Positions 8,217 to 17,074 of a DNA stretch of 64,000 nt are shown here, one piece after another. Origin of the DNA: Christiangramia salexigens (lineage in GTDB: Bacteria; Bacteroidota; Bacteroidia; Flavobacteriales; Flavobacteriaceae); NCBI RefSeq assembly GCF_001889005.1, contig NZ_CP018153.1, positions 1,150,501 through 1,214,500 of the forward strand, given 5' to 3'. The number at the start of each line of letters is the position of its first letter. The first letter of the stretch is position 1. A program made the position numbers and the translations under genes. Below the pieces are notes generated by a model. The model was not told the origin of the DNA, made no database searches, and worked only from the letters and a program-made list of their open reading frames with translations.

Positions 8217-8759
8217 ATGAGGAAAATTATACTTTCAATATTTTCAATTTTAATATTTAGTTGTGCTACTAAAATTTCACAAGACCAGATTGAATCCGAT
8301 TTAATGAATTATTTGAACTTCGTACAAAAAGGAAATTATGACGAAGCTGTAAATTATATGCCTACTAAATTTTGGGAATTTTACGATAAAGAGAATTATC
8401 TAAAAAGATTAAACCAACTGTCCAAGAAAACAGGAAACCTACTATTTGAAAATATGGCAATAACCAAGATAAGTGATCGCAAAAAAATTGATGATAATTA
8501 CTTTAAGATTATCGATTATAAAACCAATATCCTATTCGATTCTTCTCAAATCTCAGAAAACGTAATTGAAAAATATAAATCAAATTTTGGAGAGAAAAAC
8601 GTAGAAATAGATACGATAAATAAGAAATTAAAAATTCTCAATGAGAGTTCAATAATTGCCGTTTATGATAAAAATGTAGATCAATGGAGATTCTTGGAAC
8701 AAACACAAAATGGAATTGTAAAACTATATGGACTCAACACTTGGCTAGAACTCCATTAA
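8217..8759 (+). CDS. cassette 6: lipoprotein of unknown function
   Basis: A 180-residue protein with a lipoprotein signal peptide (IFSC, cysteine near residue 16) starting 16 bp after the core. The segment after the signal (about residues 25-60, YLNFVQKGNYDEAVNYMP) resembles the helix that opens many NTF2-like or tetratricopeptide-related periplasmic domains, and the C-terminal ends in short strands with tryptophan. No specific family is recognised. It is similar in size and build to the lipoproteins of cassettes 4 and 11, which may be distant relatives. Confidence 0.7.
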   Translation: MRKIILSIFSILIFSCATKISQDQIESDLMNYLNFVQKGNYDEAVNYMPTKFWEFYDKENYLKRLNQLSKKTGNLLFENMAITKISDRKKIDDNYFKIIDYKTNILFDSSQISENVIEKYKSNFGEKNVEIDTINKKLKILNESSIIAVYDKNVDQWRFLEQTQNGIVKLYGLNTWLELH

Positions 8760-8763
8760 AACT

Positions 8764-8901
8764 TTAGCTAACAAAGGTTCATCGCCAATAGACGGCAGCG
8801 TTAGAAAGAAAATAATTAACTTGACCAACAAACCAATACTAAACCGACAACTCCGCGTCCCGCACTCCGCCAACTGGCGATAACCGAGACCGTTGTGGTG
8901 C
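8764..8901 (+). repeat. attC site 6 (arm class B)
   Basis: R'' TTAGCTAAC at 8764 mirrors GTTAGCAAA with one mismatch; R' GTTGTGGTGC at 8892. The arms carry the class B pair CATCGCCAAT / CTGGCGATAACC. Confidence 0.88.
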
Positions 8902-9145
8902 ATTTTAAAGAAATGACAAGCTTACAAGGATACTAAAAGAATTGTAATCCTTTTATTTTTAAAAATTATTTGTAAATCTACTTCAATATATATTCAAATT
9001 ATCACCAAGAAAATGCCCCTAATTTCTCAATAATTTCGATTGTTATTTCAACTATATTTATACGGTTTTAGCAATAATTGACAAACAATAAATGTATCGC
9101 AATAATCATAGTTGTGATAAGTATAAATAGAAATTAGAACAGAAT
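8902..9145 (+). promoter_or_regulatory. long leader of cassette 7, probable internal promoter
   Basis: This gene-free 245 bp leader has a weak hairpin around 8930-8960 (AAGGAT / ATCCTT followed by a T-rich run) that could stop read-through from upstream. AT-rich promoter-like sequence follows at 9050-9130. No exact TTTG-N19-TAnnTTTG pair was found, so the promoter is not placed. Confidence 0.35.
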
Positions 9146-10099
9146 ATGGTAATAGCCTTACTATTAATAATCATTGGTTTTACAGCTTTAATTTATGGAG
9201 CGAATTGGATGGTTGACGGAGCTTCCTCATTAGCCAAAAAACACAATATTTCCGATTTAGCCATAGGATTAACTATAGTTGCTTTTGGAACTTCCGCGCC
9301 TGAGTTAGTAGTGAACTCTATGGCATCATTTGACGGATTATCTGATATAGTATTAGGAAATATTATAGGTAGTAACAATTTCAATTTATTCCTTATTCTG
9401 GGTATAGCTGGCTTAGTTTATCCAATTAAAGTCCAATCTTCTACAGCATGGCGGGAAATTCCCATTTCACTACTCATTACTATACTATTTTTGGTATTAG
9501 CAAACGACTTCTTTTTAAACTCAAATTCCAGGATTTCAAGATCTGATGGTCTAATTTTATTCACCCTCTTTTTAGTATTTATATTTTACGTCTTTAAACA
9601 AATGAAAACTGATGAAGGTGAAGTAGTAGCCTACGAACAAAAGTCAAATTTAAAAATTTGGAAACTGATCTCATTTGGCCTTTTAGGACTTATTATTGGC
9701 GGTAAATTAGTTGTAGACAATAGCATATCTGTTGCAACAGATTTAGGAGTGAGTCAAAAGATTATTGGTTTAACTATCATTGCTGCTGGAACATCACTAC
9801 CTGAACTGATAACGTCGATTGTGGCCGCACTTAAAAAAAACAGTGATATTGCAATTGGAAATGTAATAGGCTCAAATATTTTTAATATTCTTCTAATTCT
9901 CTCTATTAGTTCCTTCATTAAACCAATTAATTATAATGACATTTTCAACATTGATTTATTCATATTAATTGGCGGAACCTTATTTCTGATTCTTGCTATG
10001 TTTACAGGGAAAAGAAAAAAGCTTGATAGATGGGAAGCGGCTTTACTTGTGATATTTTATTTGACTTATACTATTTATTTAATATTAAAGGAAACGTAA
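9146..10099 (+). CDS. cassette 7: CaCA-family Na+/Ca2+ exchanger
   Basis: A 317-residue membrane antiporter of the YrbG-like branch of the calcium/cation antiporter superfamily, moving Ca2+ out in exchange for Na+ or H+. Both alpha repeats are visible: alpha-1 around residues 35-75 (AFGTSAPELVVN, then GNIIGSNNFN) and alpha-2 around 210-255 (AAGTSLPELITS, then GNVIGSNIFN). The GTSxPEL glutamates are the ion-binding residues of the family. About ten transmembrane helices, normal length. It has a leader of 245 bp after the core, unusually long for this array, so it may carry its own promoter. Confidence 0.92.
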   Translation: MVIALLLIIIGFTALIYGANWMVDGASSLAKKHNISDLAIGLTIVAFGTSAPELVVNSMASFDGLSDIVLGNIIGSNNFNLFLILGIAGLVYPIKVQSSTAWREIPISLLITILFLVLANDFFLNSNSRISRSDGLILFTLFLVFIFYVFKQMKTDEGEVVAYEQKSNLKIWKLISFGLLGLIIGGKLVVDNSISVATDLGVSQKIIGLTIIAAGTSLPELITSIVAALKKNSDIAIGNVIGSNIFNILLILSISSFIKPINYNDIFNIDLFILIGGTLFLILAMFTGKRKKLDRWEAALLVIFYLTYTIYLILKET

Positions 10100-10105
10100 T
10101 AAAAC

Positions 10106-10246
10106 GCACCACAACAACGGTTATCGCAAATGGCGGGTTTAATAGAAAAGAACTAAATTAGTTTCCATAACAAACCAAACCGTTACGCCGACTAATCCGC
10201 ATCCATAATTCCGCGCCACTTGTCGTTAACCGAGACCGTTATATGC
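10106..10246 (+). repeat. attC site 7
   Basis: R'' GCACCACAAC at 10106 is the exact reverse complement of the opening GTTGTGGTGC; R' GTTATATGC at 10238. The loop is different from the others (AGAAAAGAACTAAATTAG). Confidence 0.9.
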
Positions 10247-10296
10247 AAGTGCCAGAAAATTTTTAGTAAATTGAAAACTGACGAAACATTCTACTC

Positions 10297-10695
10297 ATGA
10301 AAAAGATCATTCTTCTTATCTCTATCGGACTTTTTTATATATCTGCTCAAGCACAAAATGACAGTAATAAATATGAAAATTTTGAATTAATTATTCGGAC
10401 TTCTAATGATCAAGTTGTCTTAACTAGCAAAAAAGGAAGCGCGTGGAAAAAATTGACATTTTCTACAAACAACCTTCCACAAGCTATTGACGAATATGGA
10501 ATGACAGTACTTGAAAATAAGGTGAATAAAAGAGAGAAATCGGAAAAAACTTTGGCCGACTATACCTTTATATTAAACATTGAAAAAGATGAAATTATTT
10601 TAAAAGGTTTAGAAGGAACTGTCTGGAAAGAACTGACTTTTCCTTGTGCAGATAATGATTGTGATTCTAAAATAAATGAAATGGGAATGAGGTAA
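10297..10695 (+). CDS. cassette 8: secreted two-repeat protein, copy 2 of 3
   Basis: The second copy of the 132-residue protein of cassette 3, with the same signal peptide and the same two 41-residue repeats. It differs only at a few positions in the second repeat: TVWKEL instead of TAWKEL, and CDSKINE instead of CASRINE. The cassette leader (10238-10296) and the attC are also nearly identical to those of cassettes 3 and 13, so whole cassettes were copied, not just genes. Function unknown; an exported product that is kept in three copies suggests either a dosage benefit or recent cassette duplication. Confidence 0.8.
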   Translation: MKKIILLISIGLFYISAQAQNDSNKYENFELIIRTSNDQVVLTSKKGSAWKKLTFSTNNLPQAIDEYGMTVLENKVNKREKSEKTLADYTFILNIEKDEIILKGLEGTVWKELTFPCADNDCDSKINEMGMR

Positions 10696-10708
10696 CTGCT
10701 CTGCACCA

Positions 10709-10845
10709 GCATATAACAACGGTTAAGGCAAATAGCGGTAGTTGACAAAAAAGAGTATTTTAGTTCACTAACCAGCTTTTATACTAAGCGGACAATTCCG
10801 CGGACTTATGTCCGCTCCTTGTCCTTAACCGAGACCGTTATGCCC
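10709..10845 (+). repeat. attC site 8 (arm class C)
   Basis: R'' GCATATAAC at 10709, R' GTTATGCCC at 10837. Nearly identical to attC sites 3 and 13. Confidence 0.9.
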
Positions 10846-10846
10846 A

Positions 10847-12622
10847 ATGCTTCAATCAAACTTTTCTATGTTTGAAACCTTCGCAGATTTTTACAAATAT
10901 CAGGACAATGATAAAAAAATCTATTTTGAGCTCGGAATTTCAAACCAACTTACAGCTCTTCGAGATAAATTAGAAAAACCTGAAAAAGAAAACTGCTCTT
11001 ATGAAATATACTTTGCAGATTTCAATTTTCGTAATGGAGAATATGTACCATTATTTTCCAATGGTGAAAACCAATATCCCGATAAATCACAATTTAATGA
11101 TTTTGATTACATAGAATTTAGAACAAATGACGGCAATTTAGAGAACCCAAAATATTTAGCTAAATACAATCATTTGCTATGGGAAAGTCCTAGGAAGAAT
11201 ATAAAGTTTGCAAAAAAAGCAATTGATAATTACTTAGTTGTACTCCAAACTTTTCAAATTTCATTAGAAGATAATTTGTCTCAACGAGGGTATAGTGAAG
11301 TGTTTAAAAATTTTCATTATCTATCAGAGAAAATAAATTATAGAAAAATTGACTGTTTAAATTTATTGATAAAAGAGATCGAATTTGATAAATTGAATGG
11401 ATTTATAAAATTTGATTTAATCGCCTATGTGTTAAGTAATAGGAAAAAAATTGATCAAAAAGATTTAAATCTCTTCTTAAATTTTAGCAATAAAGTAATT
11501 CACGAAAATACTTATCCAGACTTAAAAGAAGAATATTTAAAATTATTAATACAATTAGCTTCCAAATTAAATAAGTCATCGAAAAAATATTTGAATGACC
11601 TGGGTGAATACTACTTAAAAAAGTCAAAGGATTATGAGGGCAGTTTTGTTGTCCACGATTTCTTAATTAAGTCTCTTCAAAAATTCCAAAAAGCGGGTAA
11701 TAAGCAAAGAGTTGAAGAAGTGACTGTACTAATTGAAAAGGAAAAGGATAACTTAAATTTCAAATTAATTCAAACAGAACATACAAGTCCTGAATTACAA
11801 AAATGGTTTGACACAGTAGATAAATTTACAGACGATTTAATTGAAAATTATAGTAGCAAAGAAATATTTGAGTTCATTATTCTGTCAAAGGATATTTTCC
11901 CAAGTAGTAAGACTTACGAAAAAAAGATTCAAAAAAGTCCTTTAATGGATTTAATGACAACGATGAATTTTGATATTAATAGAAATGTGAGTAACAACAA
12001 AAATAATGGATTGAATAGTTACCTTATCCAGTTAAATAATTTTAGTATTCGATTCCTGGGAATGATTTTTAGTAAAGGAATTAAATGCAACAAAATCACC
12101 TCTGAAACTTTGTGTGATTATTTGAGAAACAATTCTTGGATTGGTCGTGATATAAAATATACCAATCCAGACGGTAAAGAAGAAAAACATAACTGGCTTG
12201 ATTTACTTGCTCCTGGATTGATACAGTTTTTTCAACAATCAGAAATAGATATCAAATCTAATTCAAATAATTCTCAAGGATATATTTTATCGATTGATTC
12301 ATTAACTCTTAAGTTTGAAGGAATCGTAAGAGAATTTTCAAGAAAAATTGGTGCTCAAACCATTGAATTTAAAGATAATGGAACTCAGGAACGTATATCT
12401 TTCGAAAAACTATTAGAAAACGAAAAGTTTAAAAAAACTATTCCAGAAGATGATTTGGCACTTTTCAAATTTCTTTACCTTTCCTATGATCTAAACTTGA
12501 GAAATAATATTGCACATAGTTTTTATAAAGTAAAAGATTATTCATCATCAATTGTGCTTTTGATTATCAGTTCAATTCTTAAAATTGGCAATTATAAATT
12601 TGAGGAGTCGCACAGGGCATAA
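10847..12622 (+). CDS. cassette 9: DUF4209-like protein with HEPN-type RNxxxH motif
   Basis: A 591-residue, mainly helical soluble protein. The C-terminal domain (about 400-575) ends with LNLRNNIAHSF; R552-N-N-I-A-H557 matches both the RNxxxH signature of the DUF4209 family and the R-x4-6-H motif of HEPN ribonucleases. The N-terminal 390 residues are charged, all-helical and unrecognised. HEPN proteins often act in abortive infection or toxin systems, so an RNase-type defence role is possible; this is inference from the motif. The ATG at 10847 overlaps the core region; an ATG at 10868 is an alternative. The TAA stop lies inside R''. It is the largest single cassette protein. Confidence 0.65.
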   Translation: MLQSNFSMFETFADFYKYQDNDKKIYFELGISNQLTALRDKLEKPEKENCSYEIYFADFNFRNGEYVPLFSNGENQYPDKSQFNDFDYIEFRTNDGNLENPKYLAKYNHLLWESPRKNIKFAKKAIDNYLVVLQTFQISLEDNLSQRGYSEVFKNFHYLSEKINYRKIDCLNLLIKEIEFDKLNGFIKFDLIAYVLSNRKKIDQKDLNLFLNFSNKVIHENTYPDLKEEYLKLLIQLASKLNKSSKKYLNDLGEYYLKKSKDYEGSFVVHDFLIKSLQKFQKAGNKQRVEEVTVLIEKEKDNLNFKLIQTEHTSPELQKWFDTVDKFTDDLIENYSSKEIFEFIILSKDIFPSSKTYEKKIQKSPLMDLMTTMNFDINRNVSNNKNNGLNSYLIQLNNFSIRFLGMIFSKGIKCNKITSETLCDYLRNNSWIGRDIKYTNPDGKEEKHNWLDLLAPGLIQFFQQSEIDIKSNSNNSQGYILSIDSLTLKFEGIVREFSRKIGAQTIEFKDNGTQERISFEKLLENEKFKKTIPEDDLALFKFLYLSYDLNLRNNIAHSFYKVKDYSSSIVLLIISSILKIGNYKFEESHRA

Positions 12623-12751
12623 CAACGGTTATCGCAAATAGGCGGCACCGTTAGAAAAAAAATATTTAACTTGATCAACTATTAAAACACTAAGCCGACA
12701 AATCCGCGTCCCCTACTCCGCCAACTTGCGTTAACCGGGACCGTTGTAGCC
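12615..12751 (+). repeat. attC site 9 (arm class A)
   Basis: R'' GGGCATAAC at 12615 is the exact reverse complement of the opening GTTATGCCC; R' GTTGTAGCC at 12743. The stop codon of the cassette 9 gene lies inside R''. Confidence 0.9.
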
Positions 12752-12858
12752 AATGCGGACATTGAAAATTCAGCTTAAAAACCAAATTTCTAAAAAAGAA
12801 AGTTACCAAGTTTAAATTCGTAATTTATCTTGCAACCTCTAGATAAATTTAAAGCTTA

Positions 12859-13653
12859 ATGAATAAGTCAGTTTTCGAAATTTCAAAAATGGATTGTCCT
12901 TCAGAAGAAAATCTGATAAGGATGAAATTAGATGGAATTTCTAGTATAAAAAATCTCGATTTTGACATACCAAATAGAAAATTAACGGTATTTCACGAAG
13001 GTGAAATTCAATCCATAGAAAAATCATTAAGCGGATTAAAACTAGGAACTAAGAAAATAAAAACTGAACAAACCGACCAAACTCAATTCGAAGAAAATTC
13101 TCAACAAAAAAAATTGCTCTGGTCTGTACTAGCGATAAATTTTGCATTTTTTATCATAGAAATGACAACAGGTTTAATCTCAAAATCTATGGGATTAGTT
13201 GCAGATAGTTTAGATATGCTAGCAGATTCTTTTGTTTATGGATTAAGTATTTTCGCTGTAGGAGGTTCAATCGTAAGGAAGAAGAAAATTGCAAATTTAG
13301 CAGGTTATTTTCAAATTTTATTAGCGTTAATCGGGTTTGCAGAAGTATTAAGAAGATTTTTTGGAAATGAAAAACTTCCTGACTTTTCAACAATGATTAT
13401 CATTTCAATTCTTGCTTTAATTGCAAATGGAGTTTGTTTGTATCTTCTTCAAAAATCTAAAAGTAAAAAAGAAGCACATATGAAAGCAAGTATGATTTTT
13501 ACCTCAAATGATATAATAATAAACGTAGGAATTATAATTGCCGCTTTACTAGTTAATTGGTTAAATTCAAGTAAACCCGATCTAATTATTGGAACAATTG
13601 TATTTATTCTTGTAATTCAAGGAGCAATAAGAATTTTAAAAATAGGTAGGTAG
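12859..13653 (+). CDS. cassette 10: CDF cation transporter with N-terminal HMA-like domain
   Basis: A 264-residue inner-membrane transporter. Residues 1-62 form an HMA-like ferredoxin fold in which the usual CxxC is replaced by MDCPSEE. Then come five to six transmembrane helices with the CDF signature: MTTGLISKSMGLVADSLDMLADSFVYG holds the paired aspartates of the metal site (D in VADSLDMLADS), and a later HMKASMIFTSNDIIIN segment holds the second histidine/aspartate pair. It is shorter than CzcD-type proteins and lacks a C-terminal metal-binding domain. It probably exports a divalent or heavy metal ion. A leader of about 100 bp follows the core. Confidence 0.88.
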   Translation: MNKSVFEISKMDCPSEENLIRMKLDGISSIKNLDFDIPNRKLTVFHEGEIQSIEKSLSGLKLGTKKIKTEQTDQTQFEENSQQKKLLWSVLAINFAFFIIEMTTGLISKSMGLVADSLDMLADSFVYGLSIFAVGGSIVRKKKIANLAGYFQILLALIGFAEVLRRFFGNEKLPDFSTMIIISILALIANGVCLYLLQKSKSKKEAHMKASMIFTSNDIIINVGIIIAALLVNWLNSSKPDLIIGTIVFILVIQGAIRILKIGR

Positions 13654-13660
13654 CCGCACG

Positions 13661-13799
13661 GGCAACAACAACGGTTCATCGCAAATAACGGGTTATTTGC
13701 TGAAAATGGTTATTTTAGAGACCAATTATGAAAGCAACAAAGCCGACAAATCCGCGTCCTTACTCCCGCAACTTGCGATAACCGAGACCGGTTGCAAAC
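13661..13799 (+). repeat. attC site 10
   Basis: R'' GGCAACAAC at 13661 mirrors GTTGTAGCC with one mismatch; R' GTTGCAAAC at 13791 with an extra G before it. The arms are TCATCGCAAATAACGGG and CCCGCAACTTGCGATAACC. Confidence 0.88.
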
Positions 13800-13804
13800 A
13801 ATAT

Positions 13805-14407
13805 ATGTTTAGAAAATTTCTGCTTCTATTTTTTTCAGTTCTATTGATATCTTGTGCTTCAAACAAGAATAAAAGCGAACTCTTATTCGATCAAAAATTC
13901 AAAGAATGTACGGATGAAAAATATGATCGTTTGGCAAACCAATCTTTACCTATCGATACTTTATTATTTCAAAAAGAAAATATTCATTCCCTATTAGAAA
14001 ATGAATTAATAATTGCAGGTTATTTAGATAAAATAAGTAAAGAAGGATATTTAAAATTATTCGAAAACAACATACACCCAGAATTTTTCAAAACGTTCGA
14101 ATCCAAAATTGGATTTGATCCAGATTTATTATTTCCAATTAATTCATATATCTCCTGTTACGGCAATTTATATCATAGATTAAAATTATATGATGAAGAT
14201 AGCTGGCAATTCAAATTTGGATACGCTTATAATCAATATGAAGCTTATGGAAATATGAAAATCAAAAGCAACTATTTGAAAGAAGCTCTAAAGCAGATTC
14301 CAGAAAGAAAATTTAAAAATATCATTTATAGAAAAGTCTTTTTAGATTTACTCTATACATATTACGAACAAACATATACTGTTAGCAACAACGGTTATCG
14401 CAAATAG
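13805..14407 (+). CDS. cassette 11: lipoprotein of unknown function
   Basis: Starting at the ATG at 13805, six bases after the core, the product is 200 residues with a lipoprotein signal (LISC, cysteine near residue 17). The remainder is a helical, aromatic-rich periplasmic domain with no recognised family. The upstream extension of the frame (to 13697) runs through the attC of cassette 10 and is not expected to be translated. The 3' end reads into the attC and stops at the TAG of GCAAATAG, so the last residues SNNGYRK are encoded by the site, as in cassettes 2 and 23. Confidence 0.68.
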   Translation: MFRKFLLLFFSVLLISCASNKNKSELLFDQKFKECTDEKYDRLANQSLPIDTLLFQKENIHSLLENELIIAGYLDKISKEGYLKLFENNIHPEFFKTFESKIGFDPDLLFPINSYISCYGNLYHRLKLYDEDSWQFKFGYAYNQYEAYGNMKIKSNYLKEALKQIPERKFKNIIYRKVFLDLLYTYYEQTYTVSNNGYRK

Positions 14408-14518
14408 GCGGCACCGTTAGAAAGAAAATAATTAACTTGATCAACTAATAAAACACTAAGCCGACAAATCCGCGTCCCCTACTCCGCCAACTTGCGTTAA
14501 CCGGGACCGTTGTGCGTT
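14381..14518 (+). repeat. attC site 11 (arm class A)
   Basis: R'' GTTAGCAAC at 14381 mirrors GTTGCAAAC with two mismatches; R' GTTGTGCGTT at 14509. Confidence 0.88.
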
Positions 14519-14530
14519 ATTTTTGTGTAT

Positions 14531-14872
14531 ATGAAAGTAATTAATTTTGAAGATTGGAAAAGGAAAAATGAGAAGTCGGATACTCATTTAAAAATTTCAA
14601 AATCATATGAAGATTTAACTGATAATGAAATAAGACTTTTATTAGAAAAAGTAGTAGATAGATTAAATTTCTCTATTGATCAATTATATAATTCCTATAA
14701 ACATCATAAGGAAATTTTTGAAATTCTTGATTCAATAACCAAGAATCAAAACACAGTTAAAAAGAACTATGACGCATTAAAAAGTCTAACACTTAAAACC
14801 AATGAAGCTCTCCATTCGCAAGCTCGAGTTATAAAAATATTGATGGATAATAACGAGAAAGAAAAAAACTAG
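14531..14872 (+). CDS. cassette 12: N-terminal half of a frameshifted gene
   Basis: Starting at ATG 14531, the product is 113 residues, mostly charged helices with a possible coiled coil (about residues 25-105); not recognised. The stop codon TAG follows directly after a run of seven A (14862-14868). Removing one A joins this frame to the next one (14844-15374), which has no start codon of its own, so the two are most likely halves of one gene of about 281 residues. Either this is a frameshift mutation, or the slippery A-run allows occasional shifting. The TTG at 14510 is part of the core and is not taken as the start. Confidence 0.6.
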   Translation: MKVINFEDWKRKNEKSDTHLKISKSYEDLTDNEIRLLLEKVVDRLNFSIDQLYNSYKHHKEIFEILDSITKNQNTVKKNYDALKSLTLKTNEALHSQARVIKILMDNNEKEKN

Positions 14873-15374
14873 ATTACGAAAAGTAACCGAATGGAAAAAA
14901 GGTAGAATAGACAACATAGGTGTAGTAACTCCTTTTCCTTATGATATACTTTTTAACCATTTTCATAACAAGAATATTTTAGATATAATAGAAAACTTTT
15001 TTACGGATTCAACTAAAAAAATTGATTTACTCGATCTTTGTGTTCTTGAACAATATTGGTGGACTAAAAATTCGATAATAAGTGCCCGATATTCAAAAAT
15101 TGATCATCCAACTCATTATTCAGGTGAATATGTTTATGACGAGAAAAATAATAGAAGAACAATAATTGAAGTGAGACAGCCGGACATTGATGGAAAGCAT
15201 TGGAAAGCCGACCATATTCATAAAAAAAGGGGATTAATTGATCCTAATTATGATTATAAGATTATTAAACCAACTTTTAATGAACATATAGAATTGACTA
15301 GCCATATAATACAAGGTGTTTATATCATGAGAGTGGACAAAAAACAACGCACAACAACGGTTCATCGCCAATAA
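14844..15374 (+). pseudogene. cassette 12: C-terminal half of a frameshifted gene
   Basis: An open frame of 176 codons between a TGA at 14841 and a TAA inside the left arm of attC 12. It has no ATG, GTG or TTG before the GTG at 15171, and overlaps the end of the N-terminal half at the A7 run. The encoded segment is rich in aromatic residues (LEQYWWTKNSIIS, KHWKADHIHKKRG) and unrecognised. The last residues (TTTVHRQ) are encoded by the attC. A one-base deletion in the A-run restores one continuous reading frame. Confidence 0.6.
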
Positions 15375-15484
15375 GCGGCACCGTTAGTAAGAAAATAATT
15401 AACTTGATCAACAAATCAATACTAAGCCGACAGACCCGCGTCCCCTACTCCGCCAACTGGCGATAACCGAGACCGTTATATGCA
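15347..15484 (+). repeat. attC site 12 (arm class B)
   Basis: R'' ACGCACAAC at 15347 is the exact reverse complement of the opening GTTGTGCGT; R' GTTATATGC at 15476. Class B arms TCATCGCCAATAAGCGG / CCGCCAACTGGCGATAACC. Confidence 0.9.
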
Positions 15485-15533
15485 AGTGCCAGAAAATTTT
15501 TAGTAAATTGAAAACTGACGAAACATTCTACTC

Positions 15534-15932
15534 ATGAAAAAGATCATTCTTCTTATCTCTATCCTACTTTTTTATATATCTGCTCAAGCACAAAATGACA
15601 GTAATAAATATGAAAGTTTTGAATTAATTATTCGGACTTCTAATGATCAAGTTGTCTTAACTAGCAAAAAAGGAAGCGCGTGGAAAAAATTGACATTTTC
15701 TACAAACAACCTTCCACAAGCTATTGACGAATATGGAATGACAGTACTTGAAAATAAGGTGAATAAAAGAGAGAAATCGGAAAAAACTTTGGCCGACTAT
15801 ACCTTCATATTAAACATTGAAAAAGATGAAATTATTTTAAAAGGTTTAGAAGGAACTGCCTGGAAAGAACTGACTTTTCCTTGTGCAGATAATGATTGTG
15901 CTTCTAGAATAAATGAAATGGGAATGAGGTAA
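15534..15932 (+). CDS. cassette 13: secreted two-repeat protein, copy 3 of 3
   Basis: The third copy of the 132-residue exported protein of cassettes 3 and 8. It differs from copy 1 at two visible positions (signal peptide SILLF instead of SIGLF, and YESFE instead of YENFE), and shares the second-repeat sequence of copy 1 (TAWKEL, CASRINE) rather than copy 2. The same leader and attC accompany it. The pattern (copy 1 and 3 closer in one segment, copy 2 different) suggests that the copies arose by repeated cassette excision and insertion rather than by one tandem duplication. Confidence 0.8.
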   Translation: MKKIILLISILLFYISAQAQNDSNKYESFELIIRTSNDQVVLTSKKGSAWKKLTFSTNNLPQAIDEYGMTVLENKVNKREKSEKTLADYTFILNIEKDEIILKGLEGTAWKELTFPCADNDCASRINEMGMR

Positions 15933-15945
15933 CTGCTCTGCACCA

Positions 15946-16082
15946 GCATATAACAACGGTTAAGGCAAATAGCGGTAGTTGACAAAAAAGAGTATTTTAG
16001 TTCACTAACCAGCTTTTATACTAAGCGGACAATTCCGCGGACTTATGTCCGCTCCTTGTCCTTAACCGAGACCGTTGCCAGC
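15946..16082 (+). repeat. attC site 13 (arm class C)
   Basis: R'' GCATATAAC at 15946 mirrors GTTATATGC; R' GTTGCCAGC at 16074. Nearly identical to attC sites 3 and 8. Confidence 0.9.
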
Positions 16083-16105
16083 AATATTCACAGAAATTCG
16101 AACTA

Positions 16106-16819
16106 ATGAGAAAACTGACTTTTATTATTCTTGTAACCATAACAATTTTAGGTTGTAAAAATGAAAAGAAACCGAAAGTTAATTATGATAATCAAACTGA
16201 TAAAAAAGAAATAATTAGAGATTCTTCTACAGTCATAATTAATGAACTTCCATTTGAGATTGATAGTACTGAATATTTGATATACGTTATCGGTGAACCA
16301 AGTAATTTAAGTTATGGATCATCTTATAGCGGATTCGGTGCAGAATCTAATAATCGAAATAGTTTTTCAGTAAATAATTCTTATGACTCTAATATTTCAG
16401 GAAACATTCATAATTTAAAATTTCAAAAAAATGAATCTGACACAATTACTCAATTGACTGACCAAACAATCCTAATAAATTCAGTAGATTTTTTAAGAGA
16501 AATATTCAATAAAAACAGAAAAGAATACCTTCTCTACACAGTTTACGATAGTGACACAAATGGTGACCAAAAGATAAATTATCGAGATTTGAGAAGTCTT
16601 TATATGAGTAAAATTAATGGTGAAGATTTCAAGAAAATAAATCCTGAATTACAAGAATTGATTGATTGGAAAATTATAAAAAGTCAGAACCGTCTTTATT
16701 TTAGAACAATTGAGGATGTAGATAAGAATGGAGAATTTGACAATGAAGATAATTTACATTATTTCTATATAGATTTTGATGAAGAAAACTTAAAGCCTAA
16801 AGAATATAATTCCATCTAA
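16106..16819 (+). CDS. cassette 14: lipoprotein with two EF-hand-like loops
   Basis: A 237-residue lipoprotein (ILGC, cysteine at residue 17). Two calcium-loop motifs are visible: residues 148-159 (DSDTNGDQKINY, a full DxDxNGDxxIxx EF-hand loop) and residues 204-212 (DVDKNGEFD, a second, dockerin-like loop). Between the signal and the loops lies a serine/asparagine-rich stretch (about 65-100) that may be flexible. It is probably a Ca2+-binding protein at the cell surface or in the periplasm. The partner is unknown; the same array holds a CaCA exchanger, but a link is only speculation. Confidence 0.72.
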   Translation: MRKLTFIILVTITILGCKNEKKPKVNYDNQTDKKEIIRDSSTVIINELPFEIDSTEYLIYVIGEPSNLSYGSSYSGFGAESNNRNSFSVNNSYDSNISGNIHNLKFQKNESDTITQLTDQTILINSVDFLREIFNKNRKEYLLYTVYDSDTNGDQKINYRDLRSLYMSKINGEDFKKINPELQELIDWKIIKSQNRLYFRTIEDVDKNGEFDNEDNLHYFYIDFDEENLKPKEYNSI

Positions 16820-16825
16820 AATACT

Positions 16826-16964
16826 GCAGGCAACAACGGCTCATCGCAAATAACGGGTATTGCCGAAAAAGTGTAATTTTAGAAACCAAGAAAGAAAACA
16901 ATTAAACCGACAACTCCGCGTCCCCTACTCCGCCAACTTGCGTTAACCGGGACCGTTATGTGCA
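16826..16964 (+). repeat. attC site 14
   Basis: R'' GCAGGCAAC at 16826 mirrors GTTGCCAGC with one mismatch; R' GTTATGTGC at 16956. The left arm is TCATCGCAAATAACGGG and the right arm class A-like. Confidence 0.88.
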
Positions 16965-17074
16965 AGCTGAGCCAACGAATCATCAGGCGTATATCACCTA
17001 AAAATTCTTTCTTTTTGTAACATTTTTCTAATTCATCTTGTCCAAATTATGCAAACAATAAAAACCGTAATCTA

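Noticed and set aside
14510..14531. TTG at 14510 as the start of cassette 12 (same for 19602 in cassette 16)
   Set aside because: These TTG codons belong to the recombination core, and a proper ATG follows 21 bases later.
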